A stretch of DNA of 64,000 nucleotides, from the NCBI RefSeq assembly GCF_003347015.1, contig NZ_PNFB01000017.1, forward strand, positions 30,498-94,497. The letters run 5' to 3'. A program made the translations under genes and the position numbers. Below are positions 63,978 to 64,000 of this stretch, piece by piece. Source of the DNA: Brachybacterium sp. YJGR34 (GTDB taxonomy: Bacteria > Actinomycetota > Actinomycetes > Actinomycetales > Dermabacteraceae). How positions within the stretch are numbered: the stretch's first letter is position 1; every line of letters begins with the position of its first letter. The notes under the pieces are model-generated. The model did no database searches. It was not told the DNA's origin and saw only the letters and a program-made list of their open reading frames with translations.

Positions 63978-64000
63978 GCGGCCGACGGGCCGGCGGGCCC

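Overview
The window is very GC-rich, with short intergenic gaps, ATGA/GTGA stop-start overlaps, twin-arginine lipoprotein signals and GTG starts. This fits a high-GC actinobacterium; the mix of ara genes, MsiK-style sugar importers and LacI regulators suggests a Micrococcales member such as Brachybacterium (inference, no marker gene seen). No rRNA, tRNA, CRISPR array, transposase or integrase was found. Most of the 64 kb is a plant cell-wall sugar locus for arabinan and pectin.

Layout. 0-1.3 kb: edge of a membrane protein gene and an EamA permease. 1.6-4.3 kb (minus): a GH27 glycosidase and a covalent-FAD alditol/aldonolactone oxidase. 4.5-11.9 kb (minus): L-arabinose catabolism (araA, a BCCT transporter, araD, araB) and a LacI repressor. 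12.4-16.4 kb (plus): a ChvE/MmsA/MmsB-type monosaccharide importer. A 14-bp operator close to TGTGAACGTTCACA sits before araA, araB and chvE. 16.7-23.5 kb (plus): two successive binding-protein/permease/permease cassettes without ATPase. 24.3-25.8 kb (minus): secreted GH43 arabinanase. 25.9-29.5 kb (minus): folA, thyA and two LacI paralogues, one overlapping thyA. 29.8-33.0 kb (plus): two different GH51 arabinofuranosidases. A second operator family (close to TTGCAACGATGTAA) links the two cassettes, the arabinanase and the GH51 promoter.

33.2-46.8 kb is more general: an MFS exporter and divergent MarR regulator with tandem operators; a NarL-type two-component pair; an SDR / Baeyer-Villiger monooxygenase / SMP-30 lactonase cassette; an ArsR-SRPBCC pair; and a phosphonate-type ABC operon with a Cys-based phosphatase and a TetR regulator, whose binding-protein gene appears frameshifted in its signal peptide.

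46.9-64.0 kb returns to pectin: a sugar-phosphate isomerase; a minus-strand operon of GH43, a LacI regulator fused to a PmoA-like (DUF6807) domain, and a rhamnogalacturonan acetylesterase; and a plus-strand run of LplB permease, YesL-like protein, two duplicated LplA-type binding proteins, GH28, a small membrane protein, LplC permease, a PL1-CE8 fusion enzyme and its shortened paralogue.

Taken together, secreted enzymes (GH43, PL1-CE8) cut polymer outside; ATPase-less importers, presumably energised by a shared ATPase elsewhere, bring in oligosaccharides; cytoplasmic GH51, GH43, GH28, GH27 and the acetylesterase finish them; AraBAD feeds arabinose to the pentose phosphate pathway; LacI repressors gate each block. 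Many convergent or intercistronic gaps hold strong GC hairpins, and two hold copies of a 78-bp palindromic element.
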